From: Burkholderiales bacterium
Lineage (GTDB): Bacteria > Pseudomonadota > Gammaproteobacteria > Burkholderiales > Burkholderiaceae
Assembly (NCBI GenBank): GCA_026225235.1
Contig: JAMFSK010000028.1
Coordinates: 87,763-151,762, forward strand
Direction: 5' to 3'
DNA: 64,000 nt
Shown here in pieces: positions 43,843 to 53,357 of this stretch. Position numbers and translations under genes: made by a program. Numbering within the stretch: position 1 is the stretch's first letter; each line of letters opens with the position of its first letter. Under the pieces are notes generated by a model. It was not told the origin of the DNA. It was given only the letters and a program-made list of their open reading frames with translations, and made no database searches.

Positions 43843-46101
43843 ATGAACCGGGGTATGAGCAGGATCGAAGCGTTGCCGGCGACAGGCACGCGTTGTTCAC
43901 GAGGTACGCCTGGATGGCGCGTGTTACCGATTGCCGCCGGGGTCATGTTTGCGAGCACCGCTTGGGCTCAGTCATCGGCTTCCGGTGAAAACGCGGCCAC
44001 AGCAGGGAATGTCGTCGTTGCACCGCAACTTCCTGCGGTCGTGGTCGCAGGGCAGCTCGAAACGCAGACGGGCACCGGACCGGTCTCGGGCTACGTCGCG
44101 TTGCAAAGCACGGCAGGGACCAAGACCGATACGCCCCTGATCAAGACCCCGCAAAACGTTTCGGTCGTGACACGCGACCAGATGGACATACAGGATGTCC
44201 AAAGCGTGGCGCAAGCGTTGCGATACACGTCAGGGATCAACCCGGAGCAACGTGGAACCAATACGGATTCGCTCGAGTATCTCTACGCGCGGGGCTTTCT
44301 CGTCGATGAATACTGGAACGGCCTGCGTACCCCCGGTCCGTCGGGCGGATTCGGCTTTAACGTAACAAGCTTCGATCCATATATGTTCGAGCGGATTGAA
44401 TTGCTGCACGGACCCGCGTCGGTTCTTTACGGGCAGGGCTCGCCAGGCGGTACGGTGAATCTCGTCAGCAAGATGCCGACAGCCGAACCCTTGCACGAAG
44501 TCGGGTTTCAAACGGGTAGCTATGGACGGCTGCAAGGCTTCTTCGACCTCAGCGGTCCGCTCGACAAGGACGGAAAGCTGCTGTACCGGCTCACGGCCGA
44601 TGGTTTCAACACCGGCACGCAGACGGACTATGTGAACCAGCAGCGCTTCGCGATCGCACCCACCCTCACGTGGCGTCCGACAGAAGATACGACGTTGACG
44701 GTATTTGCCAGCTATCAGGCCGATCCCGAAGCCGGTATCTACAACTTCGTCCCCGTGGTCGGGACGATTCAGACGGGCGTGGCACAATTGCCGCGCAGTT
44801 TCTATCCGGGCGAGCCGACCTTCGACAGTTTCCGCAAGACACAGGAGTCGATTGGATACGAACTCGACCATCGACTCAATGATGTCTGGTCGTTCAAGCA
44901 GAATTACCGCTTCCTGCATAACAGCCAGACCGTACAGTATGTGGCGGACGATCTCGGCTATGTGAACAACGGGACGGAATTGGCGCGTGAGGCTTACCTG
45001 AACAGCGGTCGATTGAATTCGCATACCGTCGACAATCAGGCGATCGCACGTTTCAACACGGGACCGGTCTCGCATCAGGCAACGGTGGGGATCGACTATC
45101 AGAACATCCAGTTCGATCACGTTTTCTTCGCTTCCGCAGACGACAACGTACCGTCACTCAGCATCACGAACCCTCAATACGGCCAGTCCATCCCGTATCC
45201 GACGTTCATGCTGGGTACCTCCAACAAGCAATCGATCAAGCAGCTTGGCACCTATGCGCAAGATCAGCTCGATATCGATCGATGGTCGTTTCTGCTGGGT
45301 GTGCGCGAAGACTGGACCAATGAAGATAGCCAGTCTTACAAGACGGGTGCGACGACCGCTCAGTTCAATCGCGCATTCACCTGGCGTGCCGGCGGCGTTT
45401 ATCAGTTCGACAGCGGTATTGCGCCCTATGTGAGTTACTCGAAGTCGTTTCAACCGCAAGTCGGTTCGACCTTCTCCGGTCAATCGTTCAATCCGACGAC
45501 CGGCGAGCAGTACGAGGTCGGTGTGAAGTTTCAGCCGAAGGGCTACAACAGTTTTGTCACGGTCTCGGCGTTCCACCTGACCCAGCAGAACGTACTGACC
45601 ACAGATCCGGTCAATGTCAATTTCCAGGTCCAAACAGGGGAAGTGCGCTCGCAAGGGTTTGAGGCCGAGGCGCATGCTAGCCTGACTAACAACCTGCAAT
45701 TGATCGCCAGCTATACGTACACCAACCTGCTGACGACCCAGAGCAACACGAACAATCTGGACAAGGTGCCCGTCGGCATCCCACGTAACACGGCGTCGCT
45801 TTGGGCGGACTACCTGCTCACGTCCGGTCCGCTCTCCGGCTTGCAGCTCGGCGCAGGCGTCCGTTATATCGGTGGTTCTTATGGCGATACGGCGAACTCG
45901 TTGTTGACGTCTTCCGCAACGGTGATCGATCTTGCTGTGCGCTATGACCTGGGTCGCTCGGTCTTCAACCTTCAAGGCTGGACTGCATCACTCAATGTCA
46001 GCAATCTGCTCGACCGCTACTACATGGCCTCATGCAGCGGCGGATCGTGTAACTGGGGCCAGGGGCGTCTCCTGCTTGCCGGTCTGAAGTATCAATGGTG
46101 A
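43843..46101 (+). CDS. TonB-dependent siderophore receptor
   Basis: A 752-aa outer-membrane protein. The signal peptide lies in the first 42 residues (MFASTAWA-QS). The plug domain contains SVVTRDQMDIQDVQSVAQALRYTSGI and GPASVLYGQGSPGGTVNLV, and the 22-strand barrel ends in LLLAGLKYQW with a terminal aromatic. The group is FhuA/FpvA-like. The presumed TonB box lies near VVVAG. The siderophore is unknown. It starts the operon that includes FhuD, FhuB and a PvdE-like exporter. Confidence 0.94.
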   Translation: MNRGMSRIEALPATGTRCSRGTPGWRVLPIAAGVMFASTAWAQSSASGENAATAGNVVVAPQLPAVVVAGQLETQTGTGPVSGYVALQSTAGTKTDTPLIKTPQNVSVVTRDQMDIQDVQSVAQALRYTSGINPEQRGTNTDSLEYLYARGFLVDEYWNGLRTPGPSGGFGFNVTSFDPYMFERIELLHGPASVLYGQGSPGGTVNLVSKMPTAEPLHEVGFQTGSYGRLQGFFDLSGPLDKDGKLLYRLTADGFNTGTQTDYVNQQRFAIAPTLTWRPTEDTTLTVFASYQADPEAGIYNFVPVVGTIQTGVAQLPRSFYPGEPTFDSFRKTQESIGYELDHRLNDVWSFKQNYRFLHNSQTVQYVADDLGYVNNGTELAREAYLNSGRLNSHTVDNQAIARFNTGPVSHQATVGIDYQNIQFDHVFFASADDNVPSLSITNPQYGQSIPYPTFMLGTSNKQSIKQLGTYAQDQLDIDRWSFLLGVREDWTNEDSQSYKTGATTAQFNRAFTWRAGGVYQFDSGIAPYVSYSKSFQPQVGSTFSGQSFNPTTGEQYEVGVKFQPKGYNSFVTVSAFHLTQQNVLTTDPVNVNFQVQTGEVRSQGFEAEAHASLTNNLQLIASYTYTNLLTTQSNTNNLDKVPVGIPRNTASLWADYLLTSGPLSGLQLGAGVRYIGGSYGDTANSLLTSSATVIDLAVRYDLGRSVFNLQGWTASLNVSNLLDRYYMASCSGGSCNWGQGRLLLAGLKYQW

Positions 46102-46153
46102 GGCATCGGGCTTCGAGCGGTTGTAGCTCGATTTCGATGCTAGAAGGGGTGGC

Positions 46154-47062
46154 ATGAAGCGTCGCGCCTTGATCGCCTCTTTTGCGGCCGCCGGTTTGAT
46201 GTCTGCCATCAAAGGTCACGGGGCGACGGTTACCCCGTCGCTGCGACTGGTCGTGCTCGATTGGAGCTTGACCGAGCTGCTCTTATCCGCCGGAATTGTG
46301 CCCGTCGGGGTTTCGAATCCACACGGGTTCCGGCGGGTTTATACGGCGTGTGATTTGCCGGCTCAGGTTGTCGACCTTGGCTTGATGTTTCAGCCGAGCC
46401 TGGAGTTGCTGCTCGCGCTGAAGCCGGATCTCATTCTTGTCACACCGGCGCATGCGGCACTGCATGTGTCGCTCGAACGGATTGCGCCGACGGCGACCTT
46501 TGGGCAGTTTCGGTCCAGCCCGACGCCATACTCCGCCGCTAAAGGCGAAACACTGGCGCTTGGCCGACTGTTTGGACGCGAACGCGCGGCGAAGGACGCC
46601 ATTGTCGCGGCCGACGCGGCGCTCATGCGGGCACGGACGTCGATTTCAGCGATGCCGGCGCTTCGTAGCAGACCGCTTTATATAGCGCGGTTTATCGATG
46701 ATGCACTTTTTCGTGTGTATGGAACCCGGAGCTTCTACGGAGAACTGATGGCGCAGCTCGGTCTCGACAACGCGTGGCGCGATCACCGTGGCGACGCTGG
46801 GTTCACGACCATGCGTTTTGATGACCTGCACGCCGCGCCTGACTCCACGCTGGTCTATATCAAACCGCTTGCGGTGTCCGCCGTGGGCATGATGGAAACC
46901 AGTCCCATTTGGCAGGCGATGCCTTTTTCAAAGGTGGGTGGCGCTCTGGCCTTGCCGAGTATCCCGCCCGATGGCGGCACGCTTTCCGCAACCTATTTTG
47001 TAGAGTCGCTCACCCAGGTGCTGACACGTGAATTCTCTGGCAGCGATCGGGCCACAAGTTAG
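46154..47062 (+). CDS. Siderophore ABC transporter substrate-binding protein (FhuD-like)
   Basis: A 302-aa protein with an N-terminal signal containing a twin-arginine (MKRRALIASF), possibly Tat- or Sec-exported. The FhuD/FepB fold shows RLVVLDWSLTELLLSAGIVPVG, LMFQPSLELLLALKPDLIL and FGRERAAKDAIVAAD. It binds ferric siderophore in the periplasm. GGGGTGG precedes the ATG. FhuB follows after 14 bp. Confidence 0.9.
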   Translation: MKRRALIASFAAAGLMSAIKGHGATVTPSLRLVVLDWSLTELLLSAGIVPVGVSNPHGFRRVYTACDLPAQVVDLGLMFQPSLELLLALKPDLILVTPAHAALHVSLERIAPTATFGQFRSSPTPYSAAKGETLALGRLFGRERAAKDAIVAADAALMRARTSISAMPALRSRPLYIARFIDDALFRVYGTRSFYGELMAQLGLDNAWRDHRGDAGFTTMRFDDLHAAPDSTLVYIKPLAVSAVGMMETSPIWQAMPFSKVGGALALPSIPPDGGTLSATYFVESLTQVLTREFSGSDRATS

Positions 47063-47076
47063 TCGGAAGAGCGTTA

Positions 47077-49092
47077 ATGAGCGAAGCCATGACCGTACGT
47101 CTTCATTCTTTACGGCGTTCACCGGCACTGAGCGCCGGCATCGTGATCTTGCTTGCGACGCTATTGACCCTTGCAGGCCTGGATCGGCGCCTGCCGCCGT
47201 CGCTCTGGTGGCAGGCGTTGGTTGCGCCGTCGCCTACAGATTTGCGGCAGATCATCGTGCATTTCGGCGATCTGCCGCGCCTCGTCGTTGTCTGGCTTTG
47301 CGGGGCTGCGCTGGGGATGGCGGGTGCTTCGACACAACAAGTGTTGCGCAATCCATTAGCCGAACCGATGACACTCGGGATCTTCTCAGGTGCTTATCTG
47401 GCGTTATCACTGGTGTCGGTCTACGCGGCCGGCTGGCTTCATGGCGGTCGCGATGCCGTTGCATTAGGCGGCGCGATCGTCGCACTGGCCTGTGTCTTCG
47501 CTCTGGCGGCTAGGCGGGGCCTCTCGCCGCTGGCCCTGATTCTTGCCGGCATGATTGTGAACCTGTGTTGTGGCGCGTTCAGTTTCGCCTTGGCGATCGC
47601 GCACTTCGATTTGCTGACCGGGCTGATGATCTGGGGTGGGGGTGCGCTTGCCCAGCACGACTGGCAAATCGCGCATGCATTGTTCATCCGGCTCGTGCCG
47701 TGCACAGCGGTTTTGCTGCTGTTCCTACGTCCCATGGCTGCCTTCGATGCTGGCGATTCCATAGCGAGCAGTCTTGGGGTGTCGCTGCGTACCACGCGCG
47801 GCCTGGTGCTCCTTTTGACATTGCTGATCACCGCATTTGTCGTCAGCGCGGTCGGCGTGCTGGGTTTTATCGGTCTGGGGGCGCCCATGCTTGCACGTCT
47901 TGCGGGCGCAAGACGTCTGCGAGATCGTTTGCTCTGGTCGCCGATTTTGGGTGCCGCGCTTTTATGGCTCGCGGATCAGATTGCCCAGCAACTCGCCGGG
48001 TTTTCCGGTGCGCTTACTCCGACGGGGGCGATGACTACGTTGTTGGGTGCGCCGCTCCTGCTGCTGATGTTGAAGCGAGTACGAGGGCGCCCGGACATGA
48101 CTCCGACTGCTTCGACGCGATCTTACTCACTGGCGCCAGCGAACTTGTGGATCGTGTTTGTCCTCATGGGTCTCGTGCTGGTGTTCTCCGTCGCCGTCTC
48201 CCTGAGTGCAGGGCGCGGCCTTGAGGGCTGGCATATCGCGCATCTTGCCGAGGTCGGCGCCCTGATGTTCCTGCGCGGACCCCACGTTGTTGCCGCGATC
48301 AGCACAGGCATTCTCCTGGCGCTTGCAGGAGGCCTCTTGCAGCGCATGACCGGCAATCCGATGGCAAGTCCAGACCTGCTCGGGATCACAGCGGGTGGCG
48401 CGGTAGGGCTGATCGGCGCCCTGTTCCTCACGGTGCATCCGGGTCTGCCGCTGTTGAGTTTGTGGTGTGCGTGCGGCTCGCTTGCGACCCTCGCCGCGTT
48501 GCTACTGTTTGCGCGGGCATCGGACTATTCGCCCGACACCCTGGTGCTCGGTGGGATCGCGATCAGCACGTCGTTCCAGGCGATCTCGACGATCGTCATG
48601 GCAAGCGACGATCCTCGTGTGCTTGTGCTTTACAACTTGCTCGCGGGTTCCACCTATAACGTCAGCGCGACCGCAGCCGGCGCGGTGGCCGGTGTTGCCT
48701 TGATCGGGCTTGCGCTTGTGCCGTTCGCGCGTCGCTGGCTCGAAATACTGCCGCTCGGCGCGCCCGTGTCTCGCAGCCTCGGCGTGAATCTCACCACGGC
48801 ACGCGTGTCTCTTCTGGTGGCGAGTGCGTTGATGACTGCAGCCTCGACGCTGGTGATCGGACCCTTGTCGTTCGTGGGCCTCATGGCGCCGCACATCGCG
48901 CGGATGCTTGGCGTGCGGCGTGTGCAACCCATGCTCTTCATGTCGGCGGTGATAGGGGCTGCCCTAATGGTGGTATCGGACTGGCTCGGCCGCTGGATCC
49001 TGTTTCCTCAAGAAATGCCTGCCGGCGTGATGGCGACCTTGTTGGGCGGCTTGTATCTGATCGTCACGATGATGCGCCGCCCACGTCACTAG
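47077..49092 (+). CDS. Siderophore ABC transporter permease, fused FhuB-like
   Basis: A 671-aa protein with two FecCD permease halves (about 10-330 and 345-665), as in E. coli FhuB (660 aa). Each half has the RLPRLVVVWLCGAALGMAGASTQQVLRNPLAEPMTLG- or GGLLQRMTGNPMASPDLLG-type loop and a GFIGLGAPMLAR or SFVGLMAPHIAR ending. It forms the inner-membrane channel for ferric siderophores. No FhuC ATPase gene is in the operon, so the ATPase must come from elsewhere. Confidence 0.93.
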   Translation: MSEAMTVRLHSLRRSPALSAGIVILLATLLTLAGLDRRLPPSLWWQALVAPSPTDLRQIIVHFGDLPRLVVVWLCGAALGMAGASTQQVLRNPLAEPMTLGIFSGAYLALSLVSVYAAGWLHGGRDAVALGGAIVALACVFALAARRGLSPLALILAGMIVNLCCGAFSFALAIAHFDLLTGLMIWGGGALAQHDWQIAHALFIRLVPCTAVLLLFLRPMAAFDAGDSIASSLGVSLRTTRGLVLLLTLLITAFVVSAVGVLGFIGLGAPMLARLAGARRLRDRLLWSPILGAALLWLADQIAQQLAGFSGALTPTGAMTTLLGAPLLLLMLKRVRGRPDMTPTASTRSYSLAPANLWIVFVLMGLVLVFSVAVSLSAGRGLEGWHIAHLAEVGALMFLRGPHVVAAISTGILLALAGGLLQRMTGNPMASPDLLGITAGGAVGLIGALFLTVHPGLPLLSLWCACGSLATLAALLLFARASDYSPDTLVLGGIAISTSFQAISTIVMASDDPRVLVLYNLLAGSTYNVSATAAGAVAGVALIGLALVPFARRWLEILPLGAPVSRSLGVNLTTARVSLLVASALMTAASTLVIGPLSFVGLMAPHIARMLGVRRVQPMLFMSAVIGAALMVVSDWLGRWILFPQEMPAGVMATLLGGLYLIVTMMRRPRH

Positions 49093-49148
49093 CTGCACTT
49101 AACCGATCGAGCGCCAAAGAGCGTACGACCCCTGCCCCAAGGAGTTCC

Positions 49149-50807
49149 ATGTCTTTGCTTTTGAATCTCGCTCGGCAGTCCCGCTGGACGTTGCTGGTAG
49201 CACTGCTGACAAGCCTGGTGAGCGGGTTCGGCAATGCTGGGCTGGTTGCACTGATCAATCAGGCGCTCGGTGCATCGGGTGCGCGGCTGGCCGAACTGGG
49301 CTGGCGATTTCTCGTGCTCGGTGTCGTGGTCCTTTTCACACGGACACTGTCGCAAACACTCTTCATGTATCTGGGCCAACACGCTAAGGCCACGCTGAGA
49401 ATGCGTACCATCCGGCAGATTGGCGAGGCCTCGTTTCGACACCTCGAACAGCAAGGCGCATCGCGATCGCTAGCGGTGCTGACTCAGGATCTTGACCTCA
49501 TCGTCATGTTTTTTGTGGGCCTACCGGCACTCACGATGCAGGGGGCAGTCATCGTGGGCTGTCTCGCGTATCTGGGTTATCTCTCGTGGAAGATACTGCT
49601 GCTGGCGACGCTGACTATCGCGATTGGATCGATAGGCTTCCGGCTTGCGAATGGACGTGCTTTGTTTCATTTACGCGCGTCGCGGCGGCGAGAAGACGAT
49701 CTGGTCCGGCACTTCCGAGCGCTGTTCGACGGTGCGAAGGAGCTGAAGCTGCACCGCGAGCGCAGGGAGGCTTTTATCGACGAAACGCTCGCGACGAATG
49801 TGGAAGCCGTCCGCGTCCAGCGAACGCGTGGCTATGTGTTGTATGCGGCGGCCGCGAGCTGGGGCAGTTTTATTCTATTTGCGTTTATCGGCGTCACGCT
49901 GTTTGTCATCGCACGCCTGTTTCCGGTCGACACGCACGTCATGTCCGGCTACGCCATGATATTTCTGTACATGATCATGCCCATCGAAGCGCTGTTGTCA
50001 GCGATTCCGAACATCAGTTCGGCGCGCGTGGCACTCGAGCGCATCGAGCAAGTCAACGCGGATTTACCGGTGGAAACGGGAGTGGGTGGACCGAGCACGG
50101 GGGGCTTCGACAGTATCGTTCTGGAAAACGTGACGCATCGCTACTTTCGCGAGAAGGAAAATGAAGTCTTCACGATGGGTCCGATCAACTTGCGTTTTCA
50201 GCCTGGCGAGCTGGTGTATTTGATCGGTGGCAACGGCAGCGGCAAGACGACGCTCGCGAAGATGATCGTGGGTCTGTATGGTCCTGAAAGCGGCCAGATC
50301 CTGCTCGACGGAAAGCCGGTCTCTGACACAGGGCGAGACGCCTATCGGCAGCATTTCTCGGTGGTCTTCAGTGACTTCCATTTGTTCGATTCGCTGCTGG
50401 GCATCAGGCCCGAGGGCATTGACGAGCGCGCGCTCACGCTACTGAAAAGCCTGCAACTCGATCACAAGGTCAGTATCACGGACTCGACGTTTTCGACGCT
50501 CGACCTCTCGCAAGGCCAGCGCAAGCGCTTGGCTTTGCTCGTGGCCTACCTCGAGGATCGCCCGTTTTACCTGTTCGACGAGTGGGCAGCCGATCAGGAT
50601 CCGTTGTTCAAGGACGTTTTCTATAAGCAACTGCTGCCCGATCTGAAGGCCCGGCGAAAGGCGGTGCTCGTGATTACGCACGACGACCGGTATTTCCATC
50701 TCGCCGACCGCTACATCAAGCTCGACTATGGCCAGGTCGTAAAAACAGGCGCCGGTTCCGATCTGCTCAACGCGCGTGACCAGGAGTTTGGCGGCGTCCA
50801 TGGCTAA
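49149..50807 (+). CDS. Cyclic peptide/siderophore export ABC transporter (PvdE/OrbE family)
   Basis: A 552-aa half transporter: six transmembrane segments in residues 1-310 and an ATPase domain in 330-552 with Walker A GGNGSGKTT, the degenerate signature LSQGQRKRLALL, Walker B PFYLFDEWAADQDP and H-loop VITHDDRYF. The DEWAADQDP ending is characteristic of the PvdE/SyrD family that carries pyoverdine- or ornibactin-type peptides out of the cytoplasm. AAGGAG is 5 nt before the ATG. No NRPS gene is present in the window. Confidence 0.9.
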   Translation: MSLLLNLARQSRWTLLVALLTSLVSGFGNAGLVALINQALGASGARLAELGWRFLVLGVVVLFTRTLSQTLFMYLGQHAKATLRMRTIRQIGEASFRHLEQQGASRSLAVLTQDLDLIVMFFVGLPALTMQGAVIVGCLAYLGYLSWKILLLATLTIAIGSIGFRLANGRALFHLRASRRREDDLVRHFRALFDGAKELKLHRERREAFIDETLATNVEAVRVQRTRGYVLYAAAASWGSFILFAFIGVTLFVIARLFPVDTHVMSGYAMIFLYMIMPIEALLSAIPNISSARVALERIEQVNADLPVETGVGGPSTGGFDSIVLENVTHRYFREKENEVFTMGPINLRFQPGELVYLIGGNGSGKTTLAKMIVGLYGPESGQILLDGKPVSDTGRDAYRQHFSVVFSDFHLFDSLLGIRPEGIDERALTLLKSLQLDHKVSITDSTFSTLDLSQGQRKRLALLVAYLEDRPFYLFDEWAADQDPLFKDVFYKQLLPDLKARRKAVLVITHDDRYFHLADRYIKLDYGQVVKTGAGSDLLNARDQEFGGVHG

Positions 50808-51202
50808 ACCGTATCGGCTTCCTTCACGTAAGAAGCGAGACCGTTGCCGAATGACCAATCAGCGCGTTCGTTCGGCGAGAGCACGATCAGCACATCTTCA
50901 GGGCGCAAACCGGGGCTGATCGCCAGGAGCTCGGCAAGGCGCTTGTAGAACGCTTGCTTGGTCGCGGTGTCGCGCCAGTTACTCGCCGTGATATCGATAA
51001 ATACCACCTTGTCGGTGCGATGAATGCCCAGATAGTCGGGGTGGTAGATAAACGCGTCGTGATCGTACTGTTGAATCAACTGGAAGCGGTCGTCCGCGGG
51101 GACCTGAAACGTGTCCACTAACGACTGATGAACGCCTTCCGAGATGGCCCGAATGTGCTCGGGCGATTGGCCTTTGATAAGCGAAATGCGGACGAGAGGC
51201 AT
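50804..51202 (-). CDS. Tautomerase family protein
   Basis: A protein of 132 aa from the ATG at 51202 (AGGAG 7 nt upstream); an open frame extends to 51325. The initiator Met is followed by Pro (MPLVRISL), the catalytic N-terminal proline of the 4-oxalocrotonate tautomerase superfamily. FIYHPDYLGIHRTDKV and LSPNERADWSFGNG match the longer cis-CaaD/tautomerase-like type. Its stop overlaps the exporter stop by 4 bp. It is probably cotranscribed with the MocR gene at 51322. Confidence 0.9.
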   Translation of the reverse strand: MPLVRISLIKGQSPEHIRAISEGVHQSLVDTFQVPADDRFQLIQQYDHDAFIYHPDYLGIHRTDKVVFIDITASNWRDTATKQAFYKRLAELLAISPGLRPEDVLIVLSPNERADWSFGNGLASYVKEADTV

Positions 51203-51321
51203 GGCGGAACTCCTGAAATCGAACGTTCGATAGTGGCTTCCAATATAGGTCACGACGTAGCTTTTGAAAATTCGAAAGTTCACGGCGGACGGTTCGAGAA
51301 AAACGGACGATCGCTGCGTCG

Positions 51322-52659
51322 TCAAATGGGAAACGTCTCGATGACATCGCGCACCTCTCGCAGCGCAGTCTTCAAGTCGCTTATCGAAAGCGAGCTCAAT
51401 CCCAGGCGCAAAGCATGCGGGACATGCCGCGTCGTGGCATAGGCGCTCGCTTGAGAGACGGCGACGTTCCTTCGTGCAAGGTCTGCGTAGATCCGGTCCA
51501 TGCGCAATTCCGGCGGCAACTTGAGCCAGACGAAGAGCGACTCTGGGTTGGCCGTCAATTCCATGCCGCGCAACACGTCTTGCGCCAGGGCCTGACGATC
51601 CCGGGCATCCTGACGGCGCTCCTGTTCAAGACGGTCGACGGTCCCATCCTCAATCCAGCGCGTGGCCAGGGCGGTCGCGAGACTAGGCTGACTCCAGACG
51701 CTCGCGCGTATCTGTGCTTTGACTCGGGCGGCACACATTTCCGGTACAACCATAAAACCAAAGCGCAGCCCAGTGGCCACGCTCTTCGAGAGGCTGGAAA
51801 CATACAAGGCGCGCTCCGGTGCCAGGGCCACGAGCGGTGGGGGCGCCTCGCTAGCAAGGAAGGCATAAGCCGCATCCTCGATCAGCAAGCAGTCGTGGCG
51901 CCGCGCAATCTTCACCAGACGACTGCGCTGGCGAGCGCTGAGCACCCAGCCCAATGGGTTGTGCATCGTCGGCATGACATAGATTGCCCGGACCTTGCGG
52001 GCACTGCATACGTGCTCGAGCGCGTCGAAGTCGGGTCCGCGGGAGTCGCATCCCACAGGTTCAAGCGTGATACGGTGGGCCTCGGCCACCATCTTGAAGC
52101 CCGGGTATGTCAACGCATCGACGGCCACTCTGTCATGTGGATTCAGCGAGGCTCGCACAGCAATGTCGAGACCCTGCTGCGCACCATTGACGATGAAGAC
52201 CCGATTTCCGCTGGCATTGATACCCCGCCCGGCAAGGAATCGGCACACGATGTCGCGCTCATGGAGGCGGCCGCCCGGTGGCTGCTGATGCATGAGAGCA
52301 GCGAGATCACCTGAAGAAGCCAGCGCACGGAGCGTCGTCCTCAGTAGCTCCGCCTGTCCGTCGTCGACGGGATGGTTGAAAGACAGATCGGCTGCATGGC
52401 GGCTGAGGCGCGCTTCGTCACCGGCGTCCGGCTCGCTTTGAACGCGACGCTCGCGCACAAATGTCCCCCGCCCGACTTCTCCGATGATGAGTCCCATCTC
52501 TTTGAGCTCCGCATACGCGCGACTGGCTGTCGCCAATGCCACATGATGCGTTGCGGCCAATTGGCGATGGGTGGGCATCAGAGTCCCTGGCGCGATTTGC
52601 CCATTCCGAATGTCCGCCGCCAGCGTTTCTAACAAGGAGCTGAAACGTGATGTACGCAT
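51322..52659 (-). CDS. MocR-family PLP-dependent transcriptional regulator
   Basis: A protein of 445 aa from the ATG at 52659; the frame opens further to 52695, but that start lies inside a palindrome. N-terminal GntR HTH: LMPTHRQLAATHHVALATASRAYAELKEMGLI. C-terminal aminotransferase domain: FIVNGAQQGLDIA, PTMHNPLGWV and the PLP Lys in YVSSLSKSVATGLRFGF. It is divergent from the thioesterase gene and probably controls the neighbours from the palindrome at 52674-52695. It is distinct from the TauR-like protein at 20906. Confidence 0.9.
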   Translation of the reverse strand: MRTSRFSSLLETLAADIRNGQIAPGTLMPTHRQLAATHHVALATASRAYAELKEMGLIIGEVGRGTFVRERRVQSEPDAGDEARLSRHAADLSFNHPVDDGQAELLRTTLRALASSGDLAALMHQQPPGGRLHERDIVCRFLAGRGINASGNRVFIVNGAQQGLDIAVRASLNPHDRVAVDALTYPGFKMVAEAHRITLEPVGCDSRGPDFDALEHVCSARKVRAIYVMPTMHNPLGWVLSARQRSRLVKIARRHDCLLIEDAAYAFLASEAPPPLVALAPERALYVSSLSKSVATGLRFGFMVVPEMCAARVKAQIRASVWSQPSLATALATRWIEDGTVDRLEQERRQDARDRQALAQDVLRGMELTANPESLFVWLKLPPELRMDRIYADLARRNVAVSQASAYATTRHVPHALRLGLSSLSISDLKTALREVRDVIETFPI

Positions 52660-52673
52660 GGCAAAGTGTACCC

Positions 52674-52695
52674 ATGACAATTTTTTGATTGTCAT
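52674..52695. promoter_or_regulatory. Palindromic operator candidate between MocR regulator and thioesterase genes
   Basis: Perfect 8-bp arms ATGACAAT (52674-52681) and ATTGTCAT (52688-52695) around TTTTTG. It lies just upstream of the preferred MocR start (52659) and 77 bp before the thioesterase start. The position and symmetry fit an autoregulatory operator. Confidence 0.55.
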
Positions 52696-52771
52696 AGCTT
52701 ACCGGACTACGCTCAGGGTTGGAGGCCGACGTTGCGGCCGTTATTCCCTTGCGTCGGACACCGTGATCGCT

Positions 52772-53257
52772 ATGAATCAAACCACCCACATGCTGCCCGT
52801 GCTCGAGTATTTGCGTCGACAACTGGACGGAGGTCTTCAGCCGGGGGACTCGACGCATATGCTTTATCCTACCGCTATCTCGCGGTTATTGGGTTTCCGG
52901 ATAGCGGAGATCGGGGAGGGCACGGCAGTTATCGAATTCGACGCGGACGCTGAGCATCATGGCAATCAACAGGGGACGGTGCACGGAGGTTTGCTCTGTG
53001 AGTTAGCCGATGCCACGATTGGCACAGCGCACTCGACTCTCACGAATGCGGGCGAGTCCTTCACGAGTATCGATCTGAAGACCACCTTCTTGCGCCCGGT
53101 CTGGCAGTCGAAGCTGCGGGCATATGCTCGAGCCGTACATCGCGGCAGCACGATCAGCCACTACGTGTGCGATATCGCGCGCGAGGACGGCAAGCTCGTC
53201 GCAAGCGCCGCCAGCACCGTCATGACCCTTCGGGGTCACCATGCTCGCGGACGTTGA
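52772..53257 (+). CDS. PaaI-family thioesterase (hotdog fold)
   Basis: A protein of 161 aa from the ATG at 52772; the ribosome site is weak and the frame is open well upstream. The hotdog signature GNQQGTVHGGLLCELADATIGTA is clear, with the catalytic Asp in CELADA, and FTSIDLKTTFLRPVW follows. Such enzymes hydrolyse acyl-CoA thioesters (PaaI, YbgC-like). The acyl group is unknown. It is divergent from the MocR gene and is followed by the PEP mutase-type gene after 100 bp. Confidence 0.9.
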   Translation: MNQTTHMLPVLEYLRRQLDGGLQPGDSTHMLYPTAISRLLGFRIAEIGEGTAVIEFDADAEHHGNQQGTVHGGLLCELADATIGTAHSTLTNAGESFTSIDLKTTFLRPVWQSKLRAYARAVHRGSTISHYVCDIAREDGKLVASAASTVMTLRGHHARGR

Positions 53258-53357
53258 AGGCTCCGTCGCAGTACCATCGTCTTGCATGAGATCGCCTTGG
53301 GTGTGCCTCGCACACACACACCCAGCTTTGTATCTATCCGATAAAAAGGAGACGTCA

